Origin: Gymnopilus junonius | Lineage: Eukaryota > Basidiomycota > Agaricomycetes > Agaricales > Galerinaceae | Assembly: GCA_015501075.1 (NCBI GenBank) | Contig: JADNYJ010000092.1 | Location: forward strand, 62,001-126,000 | DNA: 64,000 nt | Direction of reading: 5' to 3' | In this document: positions 34,127-47,525 of the stretch, in pieces | Numbering within the stretch: position 1 is the stretch's first letter | Layout: each line of letters begins with the position of its first letter | The notes under the pieces: generated by a model | Told to the model about the DNA's origin: nothing | Databases searched by the model: none | What the model saw: the letters and a program-made list of their open reading frames with translations, nothing else | Program-made: the position numbers and the translations under genes

Positions 34127-36577
34127 CTACTTCACGCGGCGCACTCGAAGTGGCATGTTGTCCAAAGGTTCTGGTGGGAAAAGGTATGGAGGGTCAGTAT
34201 CCTTACATAGCAGCATTTGAATTGGAACATACTCATAGTAACGGCTGCTGTTGGCTGAGGAACTTGACCAGCGTATGCAGGTTCAAACTCAAAGTTTGCA
34301 ATTAAAGCCCTGTCGAGTTGAATTATTAAAAATCGAAAGAAGTGATAAATGGTATCGAGGAAACTCACGACAAGACGGCTTTCATCTCGACAATTGCCAT
34401 CGTCTTCCCAATGCACCCGTGAGGTCCGGCGAGGAATGAGAGGGACGAAAATACGGAGTTGTATTCGGGTGGAAGATTCAGCCATCGAGCAGGGTTAAAC
34501 CTGGATTCATTCAGATGACATGGTCTTGGGAAAATGAACTACTTGGAATGTCTGCTTACTCCTCTGCATCTTCGCCCCAGAGCTCTTTCCATGTATTGAT
34601 GACTCGAATCTAATGAGCTCATTAATATAGAGAGCATGTGAGGTAGCTGATGATGTCACTCACGGGAATATAAACAGAGTCCCTTTAGGCACCAAAACTC
34701 CATCGATGTAGTCCGTCTTGCCTGCCTCACGGAATGTCATTGGGACAGGTGGCATCAGACGCAGACTCTCCTGACTAATTTAACGCAGATTCAAGGATCA
34801 GTGGGTGTACCTCCTTTCTGGGCCGTAGAGTACGCACATCACGCAGTCCAACCACTGGAGGTCTTTCAGAGCACGATAGTCTGGCCGTGGAGTCTCCGCA
34901 TACACGGCGTAACTTCTTCTCGCAGCTTTTGCTGAGATTTGAGATCTTTTGCTAGTAGCCAGAGTGTCTGTTATATTCGACATTGAGTGGTATTCTGGAT
35001 ATATAGAAATGAATTAATCTGCCTACCCATGCCAAGCCAGAGGCTGTCGTTTCATGACCAGCTCCCAAGAACGTTAACTGACAAAGGTCAGCTTACTGGA
35101 TGGTAAAGTGAGGTGACAGAATGAACGTACCACTTGGTCCATCATCGCCTCGTCGCTCATGGCATATCCACCTGCCTTGCTGTCCAAATCAGCTTTTCTG
35201 GCCCGAACGAGGATGCTCATGATATCGCGTTTGGTTTCTGAATCAGAAATGGGGACAATAGAGTCTCGCATTTTCTCCCGCAGCATTGCGGCGGAGACAT
35301 TTCGGATTCGATGCATTGATTCCAGAAGGGAAGAAAGATGGCCTTGGGTGTGACTGTAAGGACAAAGCCATTGGTAGTATGCATTTGAAGGAAGAACCCA
35401 CGAGTGTGTTCAAACTTTTCGAACCAGTGGCGGTGATTATAAGCCCATTCCGATTCTACTAACTTTGAAGCACCTGGAACGGAGATGACGGCAATAAAAC
35501 GAGCCATATTTGGTCCTAGAATGAAATTTGTTCGATACAGCGCCATTTTGTGTGCTAGTGTAAAGCAGCACACCTGTTTGCAAGCTAGTTAATCTCTCGT
35601 ACGCCTCGGCGAGTTCATTGCGAGGATTATGCAGGGAATCTGACTGGTATCCGAAGGCGGTTTCACAGATGATGTCGAGCGTTACTTTGCCCACTAGAAG
35701 GATCGAAGTCAGATCAATGTGGGCGACGTGTAGAGAACAAGTGAAAAAAAATTTACACCACTCGTACATGAGAAGTACTTTTCCATTGTTTGGTTCTTTC
35801 TCCGCATCGATCTCAGTGCGAAGAATGTTAGATAGTCTGGAAATTATTTATCGTCAGTTTATATAAAAACCAAAAAAGGAAGGAAGGTTTACGCCTCGAT
35901 TGGACCGTAATACATATCGCTCTCTATCGGAAAGAATCAGCTCCAATGGGCCGTCAAGGCAAAAGCACCACCACTTACGAGCCATGAGATTGGGAAGTGA
36001 AAACGCAGGGTTCATCGCCTTGCGCATCTGCTTGTGCTCGTTTCCAGTCACTGTCAGCAATCCATTTCCTGTGACTGAGCTCAGAATCTTGCGCATGAAA
36101 GCAGGCTACCAGACAATATAAGTGAGGGCCAAGGTCGAGCGTTTATGCTCAGAACATACCCTTGGATACTCGACCCAGTCGTTAATCAACACTTTTTGCA
36201 GCGCTTCCGGCTTCAAAAACATGAGACGTTCTATTCCAATGGGACCAACAACGCGGACTATGGGTCCAAACTGCTTGACCCATTCTCTTTGAGGGATTCC
36301 TGCTTCTCCGTTGATGATATTCAAAAATTGCCCATAGACAGGGTGGCCGAGTGGTGGTCCTGGCAGGTGTCGCAGTGGCGAACGGAAACGAGGATAAAGA
36401 TAAACATTATAAAAGACCCTGAGGAAAAGGACTGATATGACTTGAACATTTTGTATGAGCGAGGTGTGCACAAGATAGGGAGATGAACCTACCTATTCCT
36501 GAGATGGATCCAAAGAGATGGATTGGGCTTTGTGTCGCTGCTTGAGAAGCAAGACGCAATATCAACACAGGAGACAT
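34127..36577 (-). CDS. Cytochrome P450 monooxygenase
   Basis: It begins MSPVLILRLASQA with a split N-terminal membrane anchor (VISVLFLRVFYNVYLYPRFR) and the proline hinge HLPGPPLGHP. An alternative start 17 codons earlier is possible. Other P450 marks in order: GNEHKQMRKAMNPAF in the C-helix; LDIICETAFGYQ; the I-helix oxygen-activation motif AGHETT (about 35060); ESLR in the K-helix (about 34770); and the heme loop FLAGPHGCIG (about 34410), whose cysteine ligates the iron and where H replaces the commoner R. The last exon (34170-34127) follows a 62-bp intron and ends MPLRVRRVK, the usual C-terminus. About nine introns are present and all checked joins are in frame. Substrate is not predictable. 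It is probably anchored in the ER. No biosynthetic partners are adjacent. Confidence 0.88.
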
Positions 36578-37219
36578 GGCGACTCGGACAGCTGAAACTC
36601 GAAAGATCCTTGGTGGTTCGCTGTCCACTCTTTATTCAATCCTCAGATTGCCAAAGGAAGCAAAAATCCGGGGTGGTTGATGGACCGAACACTATGGGCT
36701 GTCATTATAATGCGGGGAAGTCTGGGGAAGTAAGATGCAAGATATCCACGTGAAATTCGTGGTTGGGTGATCAGAAGATCAAACGAAGATCATGGAGTCA
36801 TCCAATTGCTCCCGTGTAAAACATCAGGTTGGAGGCATGTAAGTAGTCATGGGGTAAGCTGCAGAAAACAACCTGCATCACAAATGATCACAAAGGTATA
36901 AAGGAAAAAAAATGATGCGAAAGCATCTTGACTTCCGTAGGAAGAGAGTTTCCAAAGATTGATTTGCAGCATTAGATGCGAGAGCAGCACGGAATCCCCT
37001 AGTAAAAGGCGAGGGGATTGTTTGTTTGATGCTCTCGCTGCTGCTGATAGTTATTAGCAGATTTATAAGGCCATCGCACGAGTCATGCATTTTGTTCAGT
37101 TCGCTGGGTATCCACGTGATGTTATGACCGTTTAGTAATACCTAATCTTATCTCTCGACATCCTTGCAACATCCTATTCTGTTTGCACTCTTGCCTCCTG
37201 AGGTTTTCGATAGATTATC
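36578..37219. promoter_or_regulatory. Divergent intergenic region between P450 and cytidine deaminase
   Basis: About 640 bp separate the two opposed starts, so both promoters should be here. I see no specific site that I can name. Confidence 0.35.
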
Positions 37220-37969
<750 letters not shown>

Positions 37970-38307
37970 GATTCTATTGCTCTTGTTAGATCATACGACG
38001 GCGTCGAACTAGCTCGATGTGGGAGCGCCTGACTGATAAATTATGATAGGGCGCGATATCTATTTTGCCACCCAAAGGATGATACGAATTAGCGGAGAAC
38101 AGCACAGAACTGAGACTTTACCTGGGTTATCATATCAACGAACAAGTCCAATTTACTACGTAAACGACCCAAGTACAGGTTCTTGACGGATATATTAACA
38201 TACGTAAATGAAGTCGTACAATAAAAGAAATCAAGGAAAATGCATCCACGAAAAAAAGATGATGAAAAATCTAACCAATGATAGAAGGAGGTATTATATA
38301 CTGAAAA
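37970..38307. other. Convergent 3' intergenic region
   Basis: Between the stop codons of cytidine deaminase and VPS41. AT-rich. No feature seen. Confidence 0.4.
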
Positions 38308-41300
38308 TCATGGTCCCTCACTACTCTTATAACAAACAGGACACCCTTGAGTCAACCGCGCCCTAGCCATAGATTCGCTGCAATACTGCAGTGTTCAGTC
38401 CCCATACCAGAGCTAGAAGAAGATTGATTGACGTACAACGCAATATTCCCGCTGATACCATGCCCCAATCCAGTCGATAGCAATGGCTCCGGAGACATAA
38501 GTGGTAGGTTTTCAGCACCGCTTACACAGCTAGCGTGCACCACATGCCGACAAAGAAATAGAAACACCACCGGATTAGGTGCATCTTGTAGCGTGCGCCC
38601 ACAGACTTTGCAAAGAGAGATAGCTAGCATATGAAAGGCATCCGAATTAATCATGAGCGGCTGAAAGAACAAAAATCATCAGATGACCTACGAGATAGAA
38701 AGAACCCGCTCGTCTGATTCTTCTGCAATTTCCGCGACAAATCTGAGCTGTCACCGTTCAAGATCATCTGGCATCCCTCCAAGAGCGATATCTGGAGATG
38801 GAAGTCTTGCAAAATCTTGATGAGGGCCTCCTTCAGTCCTGGGATCTCGAGCCCATTTTTAATCCGTCGGATGAGACGGATCGGACTGATCTCAACGCCA
38901 ACGTTCTCCAGTAGACCCCGGATGAAAGCGGGTCTTGTCTCGGAGTATTTTAACAAGTCCTCCCATAGATCATCGTCGCTCTGCTCCTTGGCGAACTCAA
39001 TAGCGCGATTGACATCACCGAGTCGCTCAATGATAAGCATTAGCGCCTTCTTATTGTTGCCCATTCGTCCCAGAAGGAAGACCATCTCTGGAACGAGGTC
39101 GCGCTTTTGGCATTCGTTGTACGCCTGGTATTGCTAGTCAGAAACCCGTTTAACCGTGGTGTAATGTTTATAACCTCACCAGCTCCAGATTGTATGAACT
39201 GCTAGCGCGCAAAAAGTCGATTAGCCGAGGCGTTGCAAATTCGGCGTACATCTTGACCTGAAGGTTAAAAAGGTAATTAGTAAGCATGTCAATTTATTTA
39301 ACATGATGCGCGTACCTGGAGATCTGCAAAACCAGTCACCAACTGCGAGTCTTTATGTACCAAAGCATCAAGGTAAAGGAAGAGATAGTAGGGCCGCTGT
39401 TGTAGCTGCTGAACAACACGCGTGATCTTGAAGACAGGTTCAACATTGAGTAAATAGAAGCAAAAGAAAGTAAAAAAAATCTTACCGGAATAGAGTGAAT
39501 GTTATCCACTAACAACTTGATTGCATCACTTTCCACCGCCTGTCCTCCTGCTCCTCCGTTGACTTCGAGTTCCTTCTTCCTCTTCTCCATAAGCTCATGG
39601 TCAAACTCGACAAGTAAGAGAATTTGATCCTGCACGTCCGTGAAGAGGTTGTTGTCCCGTATGAGGTCAAAAACGTTTGGGCGCCGTAGACGGAGATAGA
39701 ATGGCAGTGCTTTGCCTGGCTGTCGGTTGGCCGTGTAGCTGTGGAAGATTAAAAGTGAAGTCCAAGGTGAAAAGATTTCCTTTAATAAAAGCAAAGATTG
39801 AGAACACATACAGCTCAGCAAGGCACTCCATTAAGATGGTCGCGTCCTCCTTATTCCCACTCGGACTTGACGATATCGTAGATGAAGTCGACATGGCTTT
39901 GTCAAGCTCAGCACGGACAGCTACGATGACAGCTGCTATATCGTATATCCCGCGTGGCCAAGACTTGATGGTCTGCAGTAAAGTCTGAATTGATTATATT
40001 GTAAGGATTTCCTGACTATGGAGGATGATTTATATGAAGACTAACCTTTCTGTCGTGCATCAGGAAATGGCCCAGCATCATTTCATAGATGACATGGTCA
40101 AGCCGTGGTTTTTCCCTTGGAACGTAAGGAATGATAGCCTAGGAGTAACGAGCAGAGGAAGAGTAAGTTCCTGTGCCGTGGAAATCAAAGAGGAAAAAAA
40201 CTGACTTGTAATTGCCGTCTCTGCGCAAATGCAAATATCCAATTCTCCCACCTCTTCGCGTCATAAGCGCAGACTTTTGGACATAGCTGAGCGGCTTTGA
40301 CAAAGTCGCCTAATCAAAGCACAAGTAATAAAAAATGGCGAAGTTGAACAAAATATCGAACCATAAAAAGGGAACAACAAACCTTCACCAACCAGATGCT
40401 CAATAAACATCTGCCCAATTTCTTGCGAAGTGAGATGTGTCCTCTGGTCGCCTGTCTTGCTCTCCTCGCCCTCGTTAGGACTAACACGCTTGATGCCCAT
40501 GGCAGCCTCCTCCGCCTCGATCTTCTCCACTTCAGTCAATGCCTCCTCGTATCTTTCCTTCTCCACAAGCCACTGAACATGGTCCTTTTTATCCCTCGGC
40601 TTGACCCTCACCAAATCTCTAGGACTCAGCACCACATATGATCTGTTCTCTAGCTCGCCCAATCCTGCCACATCGTCACTGCCACTGACCTCAACCACCG
40701 AATAATCATTGCAACCCCACTTCTCATATCCCGCCACACTCAGCGCGTCAGAGGCAAGCTCTTCGCCTGCACGTGAGATAATTCGCATCTCGGGGCGCTC
40801 AGCGACTTTACGTGCCTGCCGTTTCCGGTCATCTATCATCTCTTCTGTGTCGTCGAAGGCTTCTGGAGGTGTGTATGCGAGGATGAGAAAAGAGGTGAGG
40901 GTTTGCTGCTGTTGATGTGTTTTTGGTTGAGACTGCGATTGACCGGCCTTGGATTTTTCGGAGGAAGGCGTGTCGGGCCTTGAGGAAGGAGCAAGGGATA
41001 GACCGTCTATGGATAGCATAGACGAAGGTGGTACGGGAGTAGGATGCGGCACTATACCCGCAACCATACAGTCCAGCTGGAACACAGCAGTGACCTCGAC
41101 TATTAGCGGAGGCGCGTTCGGTATTGTCGGCGTGCCATTGCCTCGAGGCCGGGCACGTATCCTGGCGACCTTGATGTAGTTCGCCCAGGCGATGAGCAGG
41201 GTCGAGTCGTCTTGCCAGTGAAGCGTGCATTTGAAGAGATCTGCACGAGGACTTTCGGGCGGTCGGTCGATGAATGTAATTATAGTTTGCGAGTTATGGT

Positions 41301-42284
41301 CGTATATCTTCACGCCCTGCAGAGCCGTAAATGATTAGTCCGTATATGCGCGATATAGGTGGCAAAGCGGGCCTTACTAGATCATTAGCCCATGCAATTA
41401 GCCTTCCCCTCCACCGAACCATCCAAATCGGACCTTCCCCTTGATGTAACGTGGTCTCCTTATGCCCAAGCCACCCCTTCTCCCGCAATACCAGGGTCCC
41501 GGAAAGGCCACCACAAACAAAGGCCCTAGTGCCCTTCTTTGCAAAATTGGGCTCCATAGCTACTGTTCGCATTGGACGCTTAATGTCAAAGGAATAATGT
41601 TCAGGGGTTGAGAGGGAATGAACGACGACCTGTCCTAAGCATAAGGAGCATTTAGTGTCTAGTTGGGTTTAAGAATCATGAAGACTGACCATCTATGGAC
41701 GCTGTTGCCACAAAATCGGCTGTTGCATCTAATGAAATGTCCACAACCGACGCCAGGTGTGGTTTGTATGATTTTATGCGCTTCCCTGAGAGGTCTAGAA
41801 TGTGTATTATCCCAGCGTGCGTTCCGAGTGCCTATAAAGTTAGACAATAGAGCAAAGTTTAGGAAACGACGAGAAAAGCATTAGAGAATGTACTGACCAT
41901 GATCTTGTTGGAAACGCATAGAGCAGAAGCAGAATCCTTCTTGAACAAGTCGGGAATTGCGCCCGTTATCCTCTCATATTTGAGTGAAGGTTCCTCTTCT
42001 TCCTCGTCGTCGTCTTCCTCCTCCTCATCTTCATCACCACCTCCACTTTCGTCTCCTCCGCCTTCACCATGATCTTCACGCCCATTTTCAATTCGCGTCG
42101 GACTAATTGCGATAGGCGCAGCATCTACCTTGTCCTCATTAGCAAGACCCATCGTGCCGTTCATTACACCTCCGCCATCGGCATGAGAATCAGAGTTACC
42201 GCTACTGCTTTTGGCTGGTGACGACGACGTGCTTGGGCTCAATGAAGACGTCGCGGGCGAGTTCGACGCTGAGTTGGGGCTCAT
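38308..42284 (-). CDS. VPS41: VPS41, HOPS tethering-complex subunit with C-terminal RING
   Basis: Vps41 is the HOPS subunit that binds the Rab7-type GTPase Ypt7 and promotes vacuole/late-endosome fusion. The start is at 42284 (MSPNSASNS), followed by a Ser-rich then very acidic region (residues about 75-105). The WD40-like beta-propeller follows (YERITGAIPDLF, GIIHILDLSGKRI, LIAWANDLGVKIYDH, TLLIAWANYIKVARI). Next are the alpha-solenoid/CHCR repeats (VKAAQLCPKVC, DHVIYEMMLGHFL, MVFLLGRMGNNKKALMLIIE). The C-terminus carries a RING-H2: CKVCGRTL, LCRHVVHASC and, across the last intron, TQGCPVC. That last exon is 38377-38308, chosen because an earlier acceptor gives a premature stop before CPVC. 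More than ten short introns were seen. No frame breaks were found. Confidence 0.9.
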
Positions 42285-43190
42285 CTGGCTGGCACGACTA
42301 GCAGTAGCATCCGAGGAATTATCCCGCCTTGTCTTGTTGTGCAGCCTGTAGATATTTGGGAAGAGAACAGGAGTCGCGTGGGGCAACGCACAACCTGTTT
42401 ACGTCATCGCTCAATTTGTTTGGATATTGATTAGATCGCTTTGAGGCTCTCACATGCCGCCATTTAACATTCGACCTTTCGTTTCGTTCCAAGCTCATTC
42501 CAGGCTCACCTGAGAACATCAATACATTGCCAACTCTGCGTGTACTTCTCAGACCCAAATACTTCAAAGTCGTTCTCGAAGCCCTTAGCCAACAACGCGT
42601 CGTGATCGGCACTGGCGTCGAATAACCAAAAGACCGGGTCTGCCCATGTACGATTAGCAGCCTGCAGCGCGAGTTTTGAGCTGCAATGGCACGGATACCC
42701 GTAGCCGTGGGCTGGAGATCTGGAGCATAAGGTCAGTTCCGCCACCTCACCTTTCTCCTAGTCCAACCTTCTGTATCTCGCACTCCCTTCCTCCTTTCCT
42801 GTTTCTTTTGCTTCCACTCGCTTATATAGAGCATGCTCTCCTGTTCCTTACCAGTTACTACTATTCGGATTACGCACTCAATAAGAAGGAATTTTTAAAA
42901 ATGTTCAATCACGAGCAAAAGCGCAGTGCTCGTTTGGTGCTCGCATCAAGATGAGGAAACCATTGCTTGCGGTGAATGTCGACCCCTGTGACGCGTTGCC
43001 CAAGAGTCAGCTGGTTTGATACGGTAACGTTCTTCCATTACCATATCAGAGCTACCCGCGCCTACTGTCAATATAGATTAGCGCCGGAAACATCAGAGCT
43101 TCCATCAGAAATAGTATTTTTGTACATTTAAAATGATCATCCAAAATGGAAGGCTATGTAGATAACAACTCTACCTGATATATCAAGGAG
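42285..43190. other. VPS41 upstream region
   Basis: Minus frames run upstream to 42386 and at 42506-42745, but they have no recognised motif and I do not call them genes. This interval presumably holds the VPS41 promoter. Confidence 0.35.
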
Positions 43191-43199
43191 ATAAACTTG

Positions 43200-43318
43200 A
43201 TTTTTTTTCGAGTGGGTGAACAATATTTCTAGACCGTGTCCTCAATCAGGATTCAAACCCCAACCGCCATGTGCATCTTGGTTTCAACGGCCTCAACTCC
43301 CAGAGGACCTCTGATAAC
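43200..43318 (-). mobile_element. Candidate tRNA-derived SINE with A-tail and target duplication
   Basis: Read on the minus strand, it contains GGGTTTGAATCC, one base from the pol III B-box consensus, about 40-45 bp after a GC-rich block near the 5' end. GTCCTC near the 5' side can pair with GAGGAC about 70 bp later, as a tRNA acceptor stem would. The element ends in eight A residues (43208-43201 on plus as T). It is flanked by ATAAACTTG (43191-43199) and ATAAGCTTG (43319-43327), matching 8 of 9, as expected for an aged target-site duplication. The other tRNA arms do not fold well, so this is not a functional tRNA. I saw only one copy in the window. Confidence 0.5.
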
Positions 43319-43327
43319 ATAAGCTTG

Positions 43328-44353
43328 TATCTAGAGTACAGACCTCGTATGAGACGAGTAGACCCGTTGTCATCATAATTAAAAGAATACCAAGGCTGTA
43401 CCCATTCCAAAGAGAAAATGTGTGTTTAAATTAAGTCTAGTGCTCTGGGCACGCGGATGCCTTCAGAGCATTTCAAAGTTCAGGATCACAATCTATGACC
43501 AAGTACTAGCCTCATACCCTGGAATGTTCCTTTTCTTCAGCTTTATAAGTACAGTCAATTTTGCTGGGATGGCCATTGGAAGTGAGGATTTCAACTGCTT
43601 GTCTCTACATCTGAACTTCGCGAACGGTAATAGTACCGTCCAGAATATAACAAAGAACCATGTGTCGATTCCGGCGGTATGCACTTCATTTTGGACAGTA
43701 GCCCCACTATTTTCTGACAATATTGCGAAACAGAGTTGCTCACGTTTACACAGTCTGTGGTCATATAATACAACAGGTATCTGTCTCTCGTGCATTTGTC
43801 GTGCATATCCCAGTGCCTGTACTTGTCTAATGACTCCAAATAGCCCGATGAGCAGGTTTGTACTTCACTGGTAAAAATCATGAACCCGTTTCTCATGCCG
43901 GGCCCAAATTCCTTACCCATTTAGATTTTTTGCAGTTCACAAAACTGTAAATTTAGCCCATACCATCCTTCTGACTGTCGTCCCCCTAAATGCAGGACCA
44001 CTTGCCTTCAGTAGTCAGCTGCCCAGCTTTTTTATTCCGTATGTATAGAACTAACCATTTGGTCCCCTTTCTGTATCAGTCGTGTTTCTCCCGAGCAGTT
44101 TTGTAGGTAAACTTTTCTATGTTGTCCTCGAAATCCCTGACGCGTGGTAGCCCCCCACTTGAATAGGAAGTGCCCTCAATGCAGCGGCGAAGATGCATCT
44201 TGAAAGCATTAGTATTTCCCAATGAATCAAAGCTTCGAAATGGTCCTTTTCTATCGCAGATCCTTGGCACTTGCGAGTTTGTACTTTTGTTTCTGATGTA
44301 TATATAGCTCTTGTCGTTATTTAAATTGCCTGCATACAAATAAACTTCTCCTG
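43328..44353. other. Intergenic, no supported gene
   Basis: Antiparallel open frames cover 43422-43920 without recognisable motifs. Nothing else is seen before the acyl-CoA ligase stop. Confidence 0.35.
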
Positions 44354-46851
44354 TCAACTGGACGAGTGCAATATATCAGAAAAGTTGCAGTCAAAATAGT
44401 CCGTGTCAAAACCTTCTTGCATCCTCTTATAATTTGACCTGGCCCTTCCACCTCCTCTCTTCGCTTTCTTCTCATACCGGTCCTGCAACACCCTACGGAG
44501 AACTTTACCCGTCGGTGACTTTGGTATCTGATCCACGATCTCAAACCCGCCTCTCAGCCACTTATACTTGCTCAGGTTCTCCTTATGCCATCTATCGAGC
44601 TCCTTTACCGTCTTTTCCGCTCCCCATCCTGCCGCTTTATCCTTTCCAAGGGTACTAAGTACGATCCACACTCTGGGGACTTTCTCGTCAGAGGTGCGGC
44701 CTCCGCTAACGCCTGCTACTGTTGCGTCGGTGATGAGCTTTAATGGATGAGCAAGTAGGCAGTCTTCAATTTCTACTGGGGATACTTGAGCGCCGGACAC
44801 CTTAAGAGTGTCCTATAAAATGAATACAGATAATCAGTAGGTAATTCATCACAGTAGCAAAGAGGAAAAAATCAATGACCAACCTTTGCCCGATCGGCAA
44901 ACCAGAAATTACCCTCCTCGTCTAATCTAAACCTGTCACCGGTCTTTAACCACCCATTTATAAACGTCTCCTTATTTGCCTTTGGGTTGTTCCAATATCC
45001 CAATGCGACATTATCTGCGCGCAGCCAGAGCTCTCCAGGCTCGTTAACGTCACAGTCTACTTCAGAATTGACATCAGGTGAAGGTGAAGGAACAGCATCT
45101 TCTGTCTTTAATATTCGCGCTTCCATCCCTGGAAGGAGAACGCCTGTACACCCTCGAATGCGTTTAAGCTTGCCGTCGAGCATGCCTGTGAGAGGCTGCG
45201 AGATAGCTGCTATTGTCTAGTAGCCGACGTGCAATAGAAAAAAATTGTGAGCTCAGGTGATATATTGATATCATGATAAGACACCTACAGCTTCCGACAT
45301 TCCGTACCCCTCTGTAAGGTTCGTAGTAGTTGGTAAGAGCTTCGACATTTTGGCAGAAAGTTCGGGAGGCAGATATGCAGCCCCACTGTTCAAAAAGGTC
45401 AAGCTACTGAAGTCGACTTTTTCGATATCCGGATGATGGACGAGTTGATGGACGATAGAAGGAATGAGGGGAAGGCCGGAAACTCTGTATCTGAAAATTT
45501 CTATATGTATCAAATGTGAAAAGGGGATACATAAACCACATACCTCGGAATAGCCTCTAGCGCCACATGAATATCCCATCTGGGCATAATGACAAGTGCG
45601 CCGGGAGCAAGACACGGTCGGAAGCAGTACGCGTGAAGGCCATATGTGTGATGAAGTGGAAGGAATGCGAGGATGATTGGTATACCTTCAGGATTATTGG
45701 GTGTAGGGGGCTGCAAATTAGAGTCAGAAAAAATGACAGGGAAAGATACGGAAATCCTCACGAACAGTGAAGACCTTCAATAGAACTTGCTGGACTACTA
45801 TGCTCTGTGTTAGCGAGTAGATTATGTTTCCGTGCGAAATCATCACAGCTGTAATAACAAATGTTACGCCTGAAGGTACGGAGGGAAAAAAAGGCATTCG
45901 TACCTTTGGGCAGTCCACTCGTCCCACTTGAAAAGACAAGGTACGCCAGTGTATCCTTCTTCGCTGGGCGAATGTCTACAATGGGCGTATTTCTTTTCCT
46001 TACTCCCTCGAGAAGGCTGCGGAAGGATTTGCGCTCCTTTCCGCCCTTCTTCGTTTTCGCTTTCTTTCCGCCTTTGCCTCCAACCTCTTTCAGCAAATAA
46101 ATACGGTCACTGCTTAGCCCCAATTCTTTCGCCACAGGTAGAATAGTAGGTAAGAATTTCTCATCTACAAACAGTCGGGTAGCCTTGGTCAGTTTTAAAG
46201 CGTGTTTCAGCTCAAAAGGGGTGCTGTAGGACGAGATGAGGGCGAATGGAACGGCAATGCGCAGGCAGGCATGAACGAGAGTAATATATTCCTGAAAAGA
46301 AAGGAATCTCAGTACTTTTTGATTAAGTAGGTCCCAAGTGGAGTTGAAGGTCGAACTCATCGGGGGTCGAGGTCATCACAGTCCGACGTCGCCTCCTCTT
46401 TCGTGGACAGGGAAAAAACAATGTCGGCTTCGACTCACCGACGAATTCTCGCTCATAATTCCGACAATCTCTTTGCCGTCCTTGCGAACATTCTCCGGTA
46501 AGACGTTGACTTGCCAAGCTTGCAGGCCCAAGCCGCCGTCAGCCACGCTCGCTCCCAGAGCCGTTCCAAGATCCTCTATATTGCGTTTGAAATCGTGGAA
46601 CGTCAGTCTCCCTGTAGGGTTCGCTGCCGATGCTGCTTCAATGTATATATTAGTAGGAAGCGTAATACAACTTGGAGGAGGCAAAACATACGGGTCGCCG
46701 ACGATCCATTCACCGTTGCGAGAGATTCCACTGGGTCGATGTGCACAGTGAAATTCGGCCACGCTGCCTGGTCAGGCCTCTTGAACAAGAAGTAGTGTGC
46801 ATTGACGTCTGGTAGGGCTGGTGGGTCCGGGTATGGCGACTTGACGTACAT
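44354..46851 (-). CDS. AMP-dependent acyl-CoA synthetase, 4-coumarate-CoA-ligase-like
   Basis: An ANL-superfamily adenylating enzyme that activates a carboxylic acid with ATP and loads it on CoA. The start MYVKSPYPDPPALPDVNAHY is typical of the fungal 4CL-like group. Motifs in order: the phosphate-binding loop YLVFSSGTSGLPKG (about 45930), HHTYGLHAYCF (about 45660), YGMSEAVG near 45300, GELWLRADNVALGYW, KTGDRFRLDEEGNFWFADR and DTLKVSGAQVSPVEIED across the next intron, and SPTGKVLRR with the C-terminal catalytic lysine (about 44480). About eight short introns are present. The C-terminus runs some 30 residues past the catalytic lysine and ends ILHSSS, with no clear peroxisomal SKL signal. Substrate (aryl or fatty acid) is not decidable from the sequence. 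Confidence 0.87.
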
Positions 46852-47525
46852 TGTTCAAGGAGAAAGTTAACGAATGAATGAAAAATAGCCGGTTCAAGTC
46901 AACTCCGTGATGATGAAGATCAGGCTGAGCTGGTAAAGGCGGGAATACATCGAATGCCGGTGCAAGTATATATATGCCTTTGGAGCCTGGCAAGCGAGCC
47001 GAGTGTGTAAAGGACGATTGCATGACTGCGATTCTTCCACTCGGGCAACTGGGGAATGACCCCGGAGACGGCAACTGTTGGTAGCCGAGGGCGGTCAGGA
47101 TCAAATGTTCACAACCACCGCGATGATTCTGAAGGTTTGTTCAAGCACTCAGTTTAGAAACCTCACGCACACAGTCAATAATTGGATTCAAGTAAATCGC
47201 TCTGATAGCCTTGATAACTAATTTCCTTGACTGTGCAAATGCTCTGAAATTGCCTCCGACCCAACTCCGACCAGTCACACCTTACATGACTGTACAATGG
47301 TACCATGGCCTTCTTTCAAATGCTCCTGGTCTTCTGTATTACCTTGTCTTGGTCCACGTTACGGGCGTGTAGTTATCTTCGCACTTTCAATGATTTCCAC
47401 AGGCTTGCCAAGTGACTCATATAGAAAGGTCACGTGTAAATTTTGAGAGATAAATTTAAACTGTTGGATCGTATTCCCCCGCATCCTCATACTCCAGACT
47501 GCCAAAGCTCGAGTTCGTCACAACC
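46852..47525. promoter_or_regulatory. Divergent intergenic region between acyl-CoA ligase and ornithine carbamoyltransferase
   Basis: 674 bp between opposed starts. The last 40 bp before the ARG3 start are C/T-rich, as is common in basidiomycete promoters. No specific factor site is claimed. Confidence 0.4.

Noticed and set aside
41859..42386. VPS41 start at the first methionine at 42386
   Set aside because: The extra 34 residues (MPHATPVLF...) look like untranslated or random sequence. The start at 42284 begins a Ser-rich then acidic region that seems the more natural N-terminus, though this is not certain.
42506..42745. A small 79-codon gene upstream of VPS41
   Set aside because: No recognised motif and no splice partners, so it is likely chance in the promoter region.
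43240..43312. Possible functional tRNA gene on the minus strand
   Set aside because: A B-box-like run and acceptor-like pairing are present, but the T stem has a mismatch and D and anticodon arms do not form. Together with the A-tail and flanking duplication a SINE fits better.
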